A DNA stretch of 64,000 bases from Blasia pusilla (taxonomy: Eukaryota; Marchantiophyta; Marchantiopsida; Blasiales): the NCBI GenBank assembly GCA_050084515.1, contig CM114275.1:4960001-5024000 (forward strand). The letters are read 5' to 3'. Numbering within the stretch: position 1 is the first letter of the stretch; every line of letters starts with the position of its first letter. Positions 23,873 to 35,989 of the stretch are shown here, one piece after another. The notes beneath the pieces were generated by a model. That model ran no database searches. It saw nothing but the letters and a program-made list of their open reading frames with translations, and had not been told where the DNA came from. A program made the translations under genes and the position numbers.

Positions 23873-24386
23873 AGAAAATTTTTCCATTCTCTTATGAAAA
23901 ATAAAGTTCGAATCAAACTTCTCTTTTGCACTTCATGAAGGCATATGGGGAGATCCGGGCTTTTAAAAAAAGCTAATAGATAAAAATCATAATTTTCTGT
24001 TTCGTTTAGAAGTAATAGAATTGTTACAAAGGGCGATATAGATATCATATATTGAAATGGTTCTTTCACCCTCACGACAAACCACTCGAGCATTCATTGA
24101 ACCACATGCAAGTAATGGACGCATGGACTCGGAATCATGGAGACGTTCACCCACCCTCGCCATGATCATCCGCTAGTAGAACGATGAACACATATTTGGC
24201 CAGCGCTACCAGCGTTATGGTCCAGAAAATGAGGCTTAAAATCCCCATGAGGTCGGTTTCAGTCGGTGTGCCGATCTGAATGGTTGGGTACACGAATAGA
24301 GGCGAAGTTCCAAGGTCGCCAAACGCGACGCCCAAGCTCTGGTAAGCCAGCACAATATTCTGCCACATCCCATACTCCTGAAGCAT

Positions 24387-27300
24387 CCGTGTTCAAAACG
24401 CCTGCACGTCAGATCCAAGCACAAGACGCCAGCGCTTCATCGCGTGCTGAAATGAAACGATTCCGATTTGAACATGACACTGGTGTTTGCCGTGTCCTCT
24501 CCTTTGAATATGTCAGTCATTCGTTCATTCATTCTCTCTGTCTCTCTCTCTCTCCATTGCAGCGCAGTTTCACTTCCCTGTTTTTCTTGGGCCGCGGTAC
24601 TGATCGTCGTTGCGTTCGAGTAGAACTGTACGAGTCCGGCTACCATGAGGTCCACGATCTGAGCGAGAGTTTCTGTGCAGCGTGCTCTCGATTCTCAAGA
24701 CTGGCCACCGAATTTGTTCGCGGAAACCCTGGGAGTTACTTCCTTACTCACCTCGCTCGACCTCTTGCGTAGATTGGAACACGCAGGAAGGTACGAGCTT
24801 AAGCTATCAGCCGCGGCGCGAAGCGAATGAGCTAGAGGGAGGCCATCGTGAAATTAAGAGACTACTCGCTGATTTCGCGGGTTTCGAATTCGGTGGTGGC
24901 GTCCGTGACTCGACGTTAGAAAGGCGACGAGTGACTACTGTGAGCGCAGGTCTGGGGTTGCACTCGCAGTTTAGGAGTGATGCCTACCTAGGCCTTGAGA
25001 TTGAGCGTCGACGAGACGACCGCCACGTGCTGCCGTAGCTTGTGGATTGACCTAAAATTACAGGATAGAAGTCAGCTGGCACGAACTTGTTTATCCGGAT
25101 GCCGACCTCTCAGATGAGCGTCGAAGAGCCTACTCGACCATGCGCGCTCCAAATTGGACACCGAGCCTGGGCAGTCTTCGCTCTTAGCCTCTTCTTGAAT
25201 GCCGGTAGATCTCTGCGACGCGCCGTCCACGCCATTGGTGCGTTCTTCTGGACACCTTTCCCGATGGTGGAGGACTCTGGATTCGTCTGCCGCTTCGGAC
25301 TCAACGTCTACTCCCCTGGGTTCCATACTCCAGCCTCTCGGTCGCAGAGATAGCGAACGCGTCCAGTGAGTGGAAACGGCTAATCCTATTTGAAATTCTC
25401 AAATTCCCTCTCCCGGGTCTGTGTGGAAAAAATCCACGCTTCCGTGGGAAGTGAATCTCTTCAGTGGATGTGACGGTGCCTGTCGGAGGGGTTCCATGGT
25501 CACTGTCACGTATATGGAAGGCTTGTAAGCTTAGCTTGCGGCGACGCACTAGAAATGTGGCCAGAAGGGGCTACACAGGTTGTGGATAGAAGAAAGGAAA
25601 TTGATCGCAATCGACCGCATTATCTGATGCGTTGCGATGAGTAAACTGAGGATGGAAATGAAACACCGAAGATTTGATTGCAGCTTGTTGGGGCTCACCT
25701 AGGGAAGGATGTGTACAAGGACCGGAGTCACATGCAGGTTTGAGCGTAATGTCGGAACTGCACCCAGCTTTCAATGCAGTTGTCAACCGTCTCGAGCACG
25801 TGTAGGAATTCTCCGCACACGTCTTAGCAGCCTCTGCGCTACTCGTGCTCAAATCCAGACCCACCGTTTGTAGATGTCTGTCCGCGTTCATAACGCGCGT
25901 ACGAAATATCTTCGGTGGATACCATTCCCGTTCTTATCAACCATCCAATGCCGAAAAAGAGTACTATTTTATCGAACAATCGACCTCTTGTTCCATATAT
26001 AAATATGACCCAGAAAGAGATGACTTCCACATTGGGGCCAATGTACGTAAACTTAACAGCTATTGCCGCGTGTTATGATCGGAAACACGCGAGGCCACTA
26101 GTAAAGGAGCTTTCCTTCATCGCGTAGAATCCAGATGTCCTCGAAGCCTGGAAGAAATCCTGTCGAAATTGCGGACAGATGCGATGGCATGGCACCGACA
26201 GGGAAGAGGACCATACGCGTACGCCTGACACTGTGGAGAGTGTTTGAAGAAGATTGAATGCCGTCTGGTCTGAAGGTACTGACATATGCAGTGTCAGGGC
26301 ACACAATGTAACAGGGAAGGGGTCCCATACGCCCGAGGAATTCCGTAGAATAGAAAATCGATTCGTATCTCTTTCATAGCTATTCGTTTGATGGACCCGC
26401 TCTCGATCAGCACGCGAGAATATTTGAATTCTCCGTGTTACTTTGGTTCTGCCCTAGAAAGGAACATAGTTTCGCCATGTGCGCTATTAAGCACATGCCT
26501 GTTCTCTTTCATATATCGATTTACTATTTTCATGCCACTCAATTTGCACTCGTCCTCTTTCTTCCTCATCCGAACGCGACTTGTCACTTTCGCGAGCTCA
26601 AGCGCACTTTCCTGCCGTGCAGCGACTGATTTCTGCTGGCGGTGATTTAAAATACTATTCCAGCGTCGCTCACTTTTCGTGGCACGGCCCGGCGCAAGGA
26701 ACTTCCGGGTGGTTGCGGCGACGCACTTGTGCGCAAGCTCTTGCCACCCCGTCCCCTGCTCTTCTGATCCTAAACATCGTCCAGTTCGAGAATCGAATTC
26801 GATAAATGCCAATTTCAAACGCGTCTATGCCTTCGCCTCTATCTCTCATTCCCGTGGCATTCCGTCCGATCTCTCCTGCCAACTGAGTCTCGTGGTGCCG
26901 GCCGCTCCTGATACGTCCAATTCGCGAGTCCGCTCGTCGACGGAACCCGAAGACGCAATCAAAATGACCCGAAGATCAGGAGAAGGATTCACTGCCTCAA
27001 ACAGCTTCAGTGCGAGCTCCAGGCACCTCGAATTCGCGCACTCGTCGTGATCGAATTGCATGCGATCCATCGCCTCCTCGTTCGGTGCGCTCTTAGATAC
27101 GGTCACAGAGAATTGGGTTATGGCGTGCAGCGGAGACGCGGGAACGGAAGTGCCGACTTTGGGGTCCATGGGGTCAACAGCGGGTGCACTTTGACACCTG
27201 GTTGCATGCATTTCGACTGCCGAAGCGTGATATTCGGACAAGGGAAACTACACTAACTAGACCCTCACCATTTTTATTTTTGTACGTTTGGTGAAAATGG

Positions 27301-29900
27301 CAAGATTTTTTTAATTTTATGTCATATAAAAAAACATGAACCCTTACCGATCGACTGGTCGAAACACGTGGAGTCGATCGAACGGACGAGATTCATTTCG
27401 GGGAGAGGCTAGCTTGCCAATCAAATTGGCAGCCATTTTAGTGCCCGCGGACTGAATTCCCCGAGGCCGGCCAAGTTAGCGGCGCTGGACCTCGGTAACC
27501 CGGCGCCTAACGACCCTTGCACGCCTCCACTACGACCAGAACGTCCAGAACCGACGCCCGTTCACCCCGGCCCGGGCGACCCCATCGAGAGAGGCGCTGT
27601 GATTTAGGGCAGCCTCCCTTACCCAGATCCGTGGCGAGAGAAAGAGAAAGAAAGAATCATTGTCTTTTTCTTTTCGTCGGCCACGCTCGAACAACATGAG
27701 CCGTCCGATGAGAATCTGAAGATGCCAGAGTCACGACGTCCACTGGGGCGTTCCATATCGGACTGGTCGTTGCGGTTCCGGGGTTCAGGCGGAGGCGTCG
27801 CAGGCAAGAGAGCGCAGTCGCAGGGGAAGCGTCGTTGGAATGGTGATTCTACGCAGGTAGAAGGGCGGGGAGTAAAGTCCAACGTGAGCACGAAGTCGGG
27901 ATGATCCGCTTCCTTCCATCGTGGGAGTAGGGGGATGCACCTCTGGTCGAGCTATCCGCTACTTGTGTCCCCGGTGATGGACGCCGACAAACTCCTGGCC
28001 ATTTTTCGCCACGTTTTACATGTCTACGTGTCACACTTTTACTGGCAGGATCGATTCGTTACGTTTTGTGATTGGCTGCGGAGTCGTATAGTGACCGCGG
28101 ATTGGCTGTACCACGTGTTGGGGGCTCCATGTTACGTCTACGGGAGCCGGTCGTCAACTCCTCCGTGGACGCTCGGAAACGCAGGCAGACGGACTCGACG
28201 GGCTCAGATTCCACGGGAAGAGTCTAGAATTATGGGGTCAGGCCCTAGAACGTCGGCGCTAGTGCTCGGGAAAAGGGATCACTCGCTTGCCTTGTCCCCC
28301 CCCCACCCTCAAGTGAGAACAAATAATTTATGTATCTTTAAATGCACAAAGTTGGTGTTTACTGGATTATTTTCCCAGAATTAAGTAATTTTCTGGAAAT
28401 CTAGAATTTTTACTTCCATGCGATGTTGTCGTGCCTTGTTGGAACCTTGCTTTTTTTTTTTTCTTTTACGAGAACTGATGATGGGATTATTAGAGATTCT
28501 TGAAAATGTCTTATCCTTGGGAATTTTCCAAAAAATTCCTAGACGTGACTCCGGATATAGGAATGAATTCAAAAGTGGTAATGATTCATGCGTTTCTTGG
28601 GTATGGGCTTAAGCACAATAACTTAAAAACTTTAAGCCTAGTTAAGCTTGGGAGTCCTCATTACTTGTTGTTGTGGGCATTTCTTTTATGCGTATTAAAG
28701 AAATACTTGCACTATCATAACGATCATTACTAAAAACCCTAAATGAGGTACCCATGGGGGTTACATCCATGAACACGAATACTATTAAGGGAGGATTACC
28801 TCCCATAATGCACTTGTGGTTGCATTTGACTTGTTCTATCAAACGTGCCTTCCTCTTGACTCGTGTCTTTAAAAAATTGACAAGATGCCTTCATTTTCTA
28901 TATGGGGTTTAATTTTGTATTCTACCTACGTACTACATATTGTGCATCACACGACTACCTCAACTTGGGATTGCGTCCCGTGATGTAAGGGGTATACTTC
29001 CTATCCCTTACAGAGGGTTTCTAGAATTCACCGGTATTCTTTTGGAATTTCTTGGTTGTTAAAATCACACGATTCCCTTAACTTTCCTCATAAGATTATT
29101 ATGTAAGGAGAAAGGAGAGTCAAAACAAGATAGGTCTAGGATATATCACATGAAATTCATGTTATGGAGTAACCATGAAGTAAAAAACAGAAAATTTCAA
29201 ATTGAATTTTGTGGTACATATGATTGAATCATGATATGACCATTCTTCAAGTGAAAGACATACTTCAATACAAGTAACTCCAACAACTAAATATTTTCCC
29301 ACATTGAAAAGTGAAGAAGATGTATTTATCTTCTTAAGGGAGTTCATTATATTCTAGAAAATTAAATTGAGTTTTTTCTCATCTTTTAGTGTATTTTTTG
29401 TTTCTATGTAATGATTGCACTCCAAATTTTACAAAGTGGGATTGGTAAATACCAAAGTCTAACAAAAGTCATGTCATATTATGTTATTGGAACGGGATAT
29501 CAAAGTTGAAAATTTTCGTGTATCCAACCAATGGCATATTAGTACTATATCGACCACGCGTGCATTACACTACTACAGATTTGCAAAAGACGCATTTGAT
29601 CTTGTAGACCTTTTATTCTTTGACAAAGCTTTGTTCCTATTAGTAAGTATGAATTTCCTTTCAAGCCTTGCAATCGTAATAATATGATATCGTATGGATG
29701 CTACATAAAATGATTAAAATGATTCATGTCAATTCCAATCATGCCAAAATTTGAAAGCTTTAAAAGTTTCCATCATGTAGTTATTGCACTTTAACCCAAA
29801 TAAAAATTTGTCCCCTGTCTTAATATTTAAAGACAAATCAAGTAGGCATCCTCTAAGTAGGATATAGCAGGCCAAGATAAGCCAAACTTGGGTAGCATCC
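24387..29900. other. GC-rich then AT-rich stretch without a recognised gene
   Basis: From 24.4 to about 28.3 kb the base composition is clearly more GC-rich than its flanks and many moderate open frames occur on both strands. I could not match any to a family. A CT-rich tract (24,536-24,555) and several CACGTG/ACGTG words (near 28,109) suggest promoter-like DNA, perhaps the 5' region of the potassium-transporter locus on the minus strand. From 28.3 kb the DNA is AT-rich with no feature I can support. Confidence 0.4.
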
Positions 29901-30142
29901 TAGTTTTGCATTGACTTCATGAAAACATTCGTTTAGTTTACAATTTTTCTAAACATATTATCGCATTAGAAACACAGTGTTCAACGTATTTTGCTCACAA
30001 TCGGCAAACAAATATTAAAGACCCATTTAGCCTTCGAAACTGTCCCCCACACACATAATCCAAGAGGAAGAATGGAGCCTACCCTTGTCCCGTCACCCGA
30101 CCTAAGTTCATTTCAATCGGGCAGCCTCTCGATGGCCGAGAA

Positions 30143-30161
30143 TGTGGTACCGGCGAATTGG
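30143..30161 (-). promoter_or_regulatory. ER-stress-element-like site upstream of calnexin
   Basis: Read on the minus strand this is CCAAT, nine bases, CCACA. The consensus ERSE is CCAAT-N9-CCACG, so it matches at all but the last base. It lies about 350 bases before the calnexin ATG. ERSE sites recruit bZIP/NF-Y factors in the unfolded-protein response and calnexin is a known target class. The site is seen; its function is inferred. Confidence 0.4.
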
Positions 30162-30509
30162 CGGTCGCGGAAGTCGCAAGCTGAGCGGCTCATTGCCTGA
30201 CCGTGCTTTTACCGCAGGGCCGGGGGGGTAAATCGCCGGCAGCGCAGCGGAGCTCTCCGCTGTGAATGAATGCTTATTGCTTGCTCGCACGGAGCGCTGT
30301 GAGTCTTTGTTTGTAGAATCGATCGGATCGTATTCGGTTCAGGTATCCGCTCCTCGCACTCTTCTCTTCCTTTCATTCATAGAGGGGAGCGAGCGAGCGC
30401 ATCGCCGCAGGAGGCAGGAGGAGGAGCGGGCCATTGGCGAGGCTGATCGACCGAAGAGGCAAGCGGAGCGGCGGATCTGATCGGTGTTTGTGTACTCTGC
30501 GACTGGTTC

Positions 30510-33500
30510 ATGATGGAGAGGGCCAGGCTACTCGGAGGCCTGGTTTTTCTTGTGTTTGTGGCCGCGGGTGTGGCTGCGGATGCGGATACGGTGAGTTACT
30601 GGCTCCATCGTTGCTCTTGGAAGACTGTCGTCTTTTTGATGCCCTGTGATTGCAGGGGCTTCATTGTCTGTCTGTATTGATTGGGGCCTCGATCGGTGGG
30701 ATGCCTGGAAATTGCGGAGTCGGTTTACTAGGTTTGAGTTGAACTCTCCTGCCTTATCTTGAACGGTTTCGATGGCTGGGATTCTGATTCGTCGCGGGTT
30801 AGTCGGAGATGGAGCTTGGAATTCTGTGGTCGTGTCTTGTTCGCATTGAGGTCCTGTGTGTTGCATCTTAGTTGTCCATGCCGGGATCACTAGATGAGTG
30901 CGCTTCAGGCGACTGACCGGCTGTCCCATCGTCTCAGACCAGTGCTCTAGAACGGATGCCTTGAAACATATTATCATTGTCTTCTGTGGGGCCTGCGGGC
31001 GAAAGTAAGCCCACACTTGAGAGCAGGATCTTGGTATTCCTGTTTGAAACGTGCGAAGTTGTTATAAGCTTGCCAGTCGACCTCTCCTTCTGTTTTGACG
31101 CTTCCCTTCATAGCTGCCAAAGAACCTGCCGGAAGTTACGTCCGGAACTGATTATCGCGTTCAGTCTTCTTGCCTTATTTATTGCTACATCACTCGAGGT
31201 TCCGAGCCAAAGCTCTACACTCTAGGTGAAGAGCTTGTGGATTGTCAACGTCTCTGTTTACGCCTTGCTTATTTTTGGGTAGATCCACGTGAGGATCAAG
31301 ATATGGCGACCCCATCTCATTCTCGGCAGCGTTGTATGCAATGTCTTGGGTTCTGCGTAGGTGGCACGCGGAACGACTGCCTGAAGTCCCTATTTTTGTA
31401 CAGGGAAGGGAGTTGCCTAGTGGTTAATGCTGGGAGTTAACATGATGATTTCTTTAGCCGCCACTGATGGAGTGTTTTGGTTTGAATAGGTTTTCTACGA
31501 CTCGTTCGAAGAGACCTGGGAAGGTCGCTGGATTGTGTCTGACAATAGCGAGTATTTAGGTTCGCAACTTCTTACCTTCAACCTTTTTTCTGGGAGCCTC
31601 TTGGTCTTCTACATGCGAACACTTGATTGTTCGGTTGACTAGTTGAAGAGCTCTCAAGGGCAGTTCATTGTTGTACAACCTTGTTTGCTCGTGTCAGTAG
31701 GCGCTGGATCAGTCTGGATCCTCATCTCATGTCACTGACGTTCGCGATGCATGCAGGAAAGTGGAAACACGAAAAGAGCGAGGGTCACGAAAACTACGGT
31801 TTGTTGGTGAGTGAGAAGGCGAGGAAGTATGGTATAGCTGTCGACCTACCTAAGACAGTAAACTTCAAGGATGGGACCGTTGTGTTACAGTACGATCTCC
31901 GACTACAACAAGGTCTCGAATGCGGTGGAGCTTATCTTAAATTCCTCCAGCCACAAGAATCTGGTTGGACTCCGAGCCAGTTTGATAACACAGCTCCCTA
32001 TTCTATTATGTTTGGGCCTGATAAATGTGGATCGACCAACAAGGTCCACTTCATCTTCCGTCATAAGAACCCCAAGACAGGTGAGATGGTGGAGCATCAT
32101 TTGAAATCGCCACCCACTCCGATCGGTGATAAGCTATCTCACGTGTACACCGCTGTTATCTATCCTAACAACACTTTGAAGGTGTTGATCGATGGAGAGG
32201 AGCGCAAGACAGCTGATCTGCTGTCTAACGACTTCGAACCCTCTGTCATCCCTCCGAAGACCATCCCGGATCCCGAAGATAAGAAGCCCGAGGATTGGGA
32301 TGAGAGAGCCAAGATTCCGGATCCTGATGCTACAAAACCTGACGATTGGGATGAATCTGCACCTAGAGAGATCGAAGATCTTGAAGCCGAAAAGCCCGAG
32401 GGCTGGTTGGACAACGAGCCTGACGAAGTTGACGATCCTGAGGCCACTAAGCCGGAAGACTGGGATGACGAGGAGGATGGGGAATGGGAGCCTCCCCAGA
32501 TTCCCAACCCGAAGTGTGATGAAGCTCCAGGATGCGGTGAGTGGGTGCGCCCAACGAAAAGGAATCCCGACTACAAGGGCAAGTGGTCTGCGCCTCTCAT
32601 CGACAACCCGGCCTTCAAGGGTCTATGGAAACCTAGAGAGATTCCAAACCCAGATTGGTTCGAGCTAGACAAGCCTGACTTAGAGAGTATTGCTGCCATT
32701 GGGATCGAGATCTGGACAATGCAGGACGGTATCTTGTTTGACAACGTTCTTGTTACACATGACGAAGCTGAAGCAGAGGCTTACAGGCTGAAGACATGGA
32801 AAGTAAAGTTTGACGCAGAGAAGTTGAAAGCACAGGAAGAGGAGGAGGCAGAGAAGGAGGCTGCAAAGCCTGGGCCTCTTGCTGCATTCAAGGTATGTCT
32901 TGAAATTAGAGCATAAGAAGTGTCTGGCTGGGGTTTGAGTCATGCGCGAGAAGTAGAAATCTTTTGATTTTCCTTCGCAGTTTCCGTATGGAAACTGGAG
33001 TGACTCTGTTCAGAAACTGATTCGAGAATAGGTTTGAAATGTTAGCAATGAAGTGAAGTATTCTGAACTTTTGAGTCTCTTTAGAGTGAATGGGTAAGAT
33101 GAATAAGTCAATGTGATAAATAAATAGCTTGATGAGTTCTCTGCTGCTGCAGGAGAAAATATTTGAGCTGCTGTACCAAATTCCCGAGCTCTCACTGTTG
33201 GCCCCTTACAAGGAAGACATCATTGTAAGAATTCTATCCTTGTGTTCTCTCTTGAAGTTCTATACCTGGCCTTCTGTCATCCTAGTAAACAAGATTTTAT
33301 GTGCTGTACAATTTAAATTAGTTTCTGTGGAAGAGAAGATTAAACGTTTCGTCCTTTCTCTACCTCCAGGATATGCTAGGTACTTGATTGAAACCGACGG
33401 CAAACCTGATTGAGGGTCACCCTGTTTATTTAGCTCTGATGATGTTTTAATTCGCTTTGCATCTTGATTTGGCAGGCCCTGCTGGAGAAGGCAGAGAAGT

Positions 33501-33968
33501 ACCAGAATCTCACCATTGGTGGAATCTTCGGAGCCATCAGTCTCATCTTGGTTGTTCTCTACAGCCTTATTTTTGGCGGAAAGAAGAAGCCAGCTGCTAC
33601 CGTAAGTGTCCTCATGCCTTAGCTTTATATACCCTTTGTGTCCCTATGTAGACATCATCTTCTATCCCACATGATTGTAAGATTGGGTATATACTGAAAA
33701 ACAGTGAAGGTAGGCATCCTTGTGAGTTCTCAAATTGTCTTCTAGATACCAATGAAATCTGGATGACAGTTGCTTATGATCTTTTTTTGTTTGTGGGTGT
33801 GAGTAGAACGTTGGGATTGCCAAGAAAGAAGATATCACAAGTGCAGATGATACACTCGAAAAGCCTAGTGAGTCCACTGAGGGAGTTGCAGAGCCGGTAG
33901 TAACGTCAGGGGAGATTGAGAAGGAAGGAGAAACGCAGGCACGGAGGAGACCACGCAGGGAGACTTAG
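30510..33968 (+). CDS. CNX: Calnexin, ER lectin chaperone
   Basis: Exons: 30510-30590, 31490-31559, 31757-32892, 33153-33224, 33476-33601 and 33807-33968, about 548 residues, all junctions in frame with GT-AG ends. Exon 1 encodes a signal peptide ([20 protein letters not shown]). The lectin domain starts [13 protein letters not shown] and includes [28 protein letters not shown] and [15 protein letters not shown]. The P-domain has the alternating repeats [28 protein letters not shown] and [13 protein letters not shown], followed by [18 protein letters not shown]-type repeats. One membrane helix ([20 protein letters not shown], near residues 467-486) precedes a charged cytosolic tail ending RRRPRRET, an Arg-rich ER-retention signal. 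Calnexin binds monoglucosylated N-glycoproteins in the ER and cooperates with PDI-family enzymes; a PDI gene lies downstream on the same strand. An ERSE-like site is upstream. ATG occurs twice in tandem (30510 and 30513); either may start. No lesion is seen. Confidence 0.97.
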
Positions 33969-35850
33969 AAGCATGTTTAGATGTCCGAGTGTGGAAGGCA
34001 ACTGGAAATGGGAAACTTTTAATGGTTTTGGTTTTTCACACCGCAACCAAAGTTTTGGTAGAAACTTAAATTTCTGGCTTGAGAATCACTTGTGAAATTA
34101 ATACTCTCGACAAAAAAGGTTGCGAGCCAGTATGGTTCTCCTCTCGAGTCTTCTTGTCAGGGGACTTTTAGTCTGTCATGATGTTATTAGAAATAAATCT
34201 CTTAATTGTTTCACATACTACTCTCAGAATCTTGTAAGTACTTGAAATGTCTTATCACCTCGTTTCAGATCTTGGGCTTGTATTTCCGTTTTGGTTCTAA
34301 TTGTGGACGACTATGACTCATGTATGCTCTGTTCCGAAATACTTATGGATCGACTTGGAACCAACGCCGATCTGTACTTCCAGAGCTGAAGGCCTGGGTG
34401 GTTCTCGGAGTTAGTGTCTTCAATTCGATTGATCATCGAATTTCTTTTGGATACCCAGTAACCATTGCTTTTGGACACACTTGTCTGCGTGATCCAACAA
34501 GAATTAAAGCAGACGGAAAGAGGAATTTTGAAAACCACCGGAATCACACAGCAGGCGCAAAATCTAAACCAGACAGGGAACAGAGATGATGAAGATTTAG
34601 AACTTACGGGGCATTGTAGGCTTCCTAAATCTGACAATATTGCAATCAGAATAGAGAAATTGGGTGAGGATCGAAGGATTTGAGGTGTGATCATCTATCT
34701 CTATCGCCACCAGGCCCCACTACTGCAGTCCCACCTGTAAATCTCTACTCAGGAATGAATGCTCATCTATACTTAAAAAATTGAAAGAATACTCATCTAT
34801 TCTATTTAAAAAGTCACGGGGTTTCAGACGGGTTTCCACTTATGACATGCATTTGAGGCCATTCCCGTGTTGATATGCGACGGGTGGAACAGGAGCTAAC
34901 AGGGATCGGGGCGGTTTCACTCGTACATCGCACGGCAGAGGCTAGTCCCTCTCAGTAAGACAGCAGGTCGGAGAGGTTCTTCTAACCCAAAGACTGACAG
35001 AATAGCCCTCGACCTGTCCTGCTGAGAGGGTTGAACGATCCAAAGATAAAATTGGGAAATCGTCGCCCGTTACCGTAAGCCGCTACACTGTAAAATGCAA
35101 CGCCTCACATTACGGTACTCCAACCGTAAGCGCTTACACTGCCCAGTAACACATCTCTATCCCTATCCCAAGGCATCTCTCGCGGGGTCAGCGGATTGAG
35201 CATTCGAACTTTTGCTCCGAAAACTTAGTGACGGAACGATCCTTTCCTCTGACCGACGCCTGCCAAATTTAGGGATGGCCACTACAACAGAAAGAATTAT
35301 GAGCCGTGTGAGGGGTTAACTCAGTTAAGGCGGGGAGGGACGGTTATCTGATTTCTCATGTCAAACATTTTAGGTGCAAGATTAAGTTTCATGATCTTTT
35401 CAAGGGTTTTTTGAAAAACTCTCAAAAAATTAAGGAGGTGGGACTTATAAAGAAAATCAATCACCGTCGATTATCTCTCTCTTAAAATTTCAACTTATAA
35501 AATTTTGATTCCAACATGAAACTATGAAGTTTAAAAATACTCACCAAGCCAAGAAGGTACACCAAGTGATGTTTGCATAAATCATTATGCATTCTTAACT
35601 TTTTCTACCTACTTTTGCAGTTTGTAAATTTTTTTTAAATTGATTTTTTTTTATTTAATACTTTTCAAGTGTGCATTCTTACTAGTAACTTATAATTCAA
35701 AATACATACTTTAAAAATGTATAATCTGCATCGAACAGGTTGTGGAAGGGGTGTTTAAGGAGATATATGGCTACGATGACCGTAGCAAGACAATGTTTTT
35801 GTTGTGATCATAATTACTTAAAAGTTACAATTCTAGCTTAACTAGTTAAA
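33969..35850. other. Calnexin 3' region and AT-rich spacer
   Basis: The first 200 bases would be 3' UTR. No gene is recognised after that. A small inverted and direct repeat cluster lies at 34,947-35,155 (separate entry). From 35.35 kb the DNA is strongly AT-rich and runs into the 3' end of the minus-strand RT element. Confidence 0.45.
34947..35155. repeat. Imperfect hairpin and CCGTAAG repeats
   Basis: CCTCTCAGTAAGACAGCAGG (from 34948) is an imperfect reverse complement of GACCTGTCCTGCTGAGAGGG (35011-35030), with about 35-40 bases between them. Directly after, CCGTAAGCCGCTACACTG (from about 35,075) is repeated as CCGTAAGCGCTTACACTG (from about 35,122); the second contains the palindrome GTAAGCGCTTAC. 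This may be a decayed terminal structure of a small DNA element. Confidence 0.5.
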
Positions 35851-35989
35851 TATATCCACTTGATTATAAAATAAACCTCAAAAGAGGACAAAGAAAGGTA
35901 ATAACATCTCAAAAGAGGAGTCAAATAAATACATAATGGAATGCGAAAAGAAAATGGCAACTAGCCAACGCAAACACCGACTCAACGAG

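Larger units (their letters stand above)
11953..24386 (-). pseudogene. HAK/KUP potassium transporter, disrupted
   Basis: Exons on the minus strand follow the order of a HAK/KUP protein. The 24386-24156 block has [19 protein letters not shown], then [20 protein letters not shown] and HGEGG. From 15966 comes GGNFAVYSLLCQ and on to KEFLES, then TSMVIKDGVLTPTIS ending near 15700. The 15034-14970 block has GDEAMFADLSHFN. The 14694-14371 block has YPSTLAAYIGETAYL, SFFASVP and QVYIPEINYML. The final exon starts at 12874 with GVIVMWVMFIITT and PQGGWVPF. Family role: plasma-membrane K+/H+ symport. Lesions: codons break between LVVLL and GTSMVI near 15.76 kb, the conserved GDG is KDG, TPTIS runs into unrelated sequence, and the C-terminus changes frame between 12,156 and about 12,100 before FLHQWRHSTLEIPPFQR. 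A Ty3/gypsy element fills the intron between the first two blocks. The N-terminal exon upstream of 24386 was not found. Assembly error could mimic some breaks, but there are several. Confidence 0.82.

Noticed and set aside
26846-27241. 131-codon frame on the minus strand as a gene
   Set aside because: No motif, no splice context, and many similar-sized frames overlap in this GC-rich stretch on both strands.
32160-32507. Ser-rich open frame on the minus strand inside calnexin
   Set aside because: It is the antisense of the acidic P-domain repeats; the plus strand has a clear gene.
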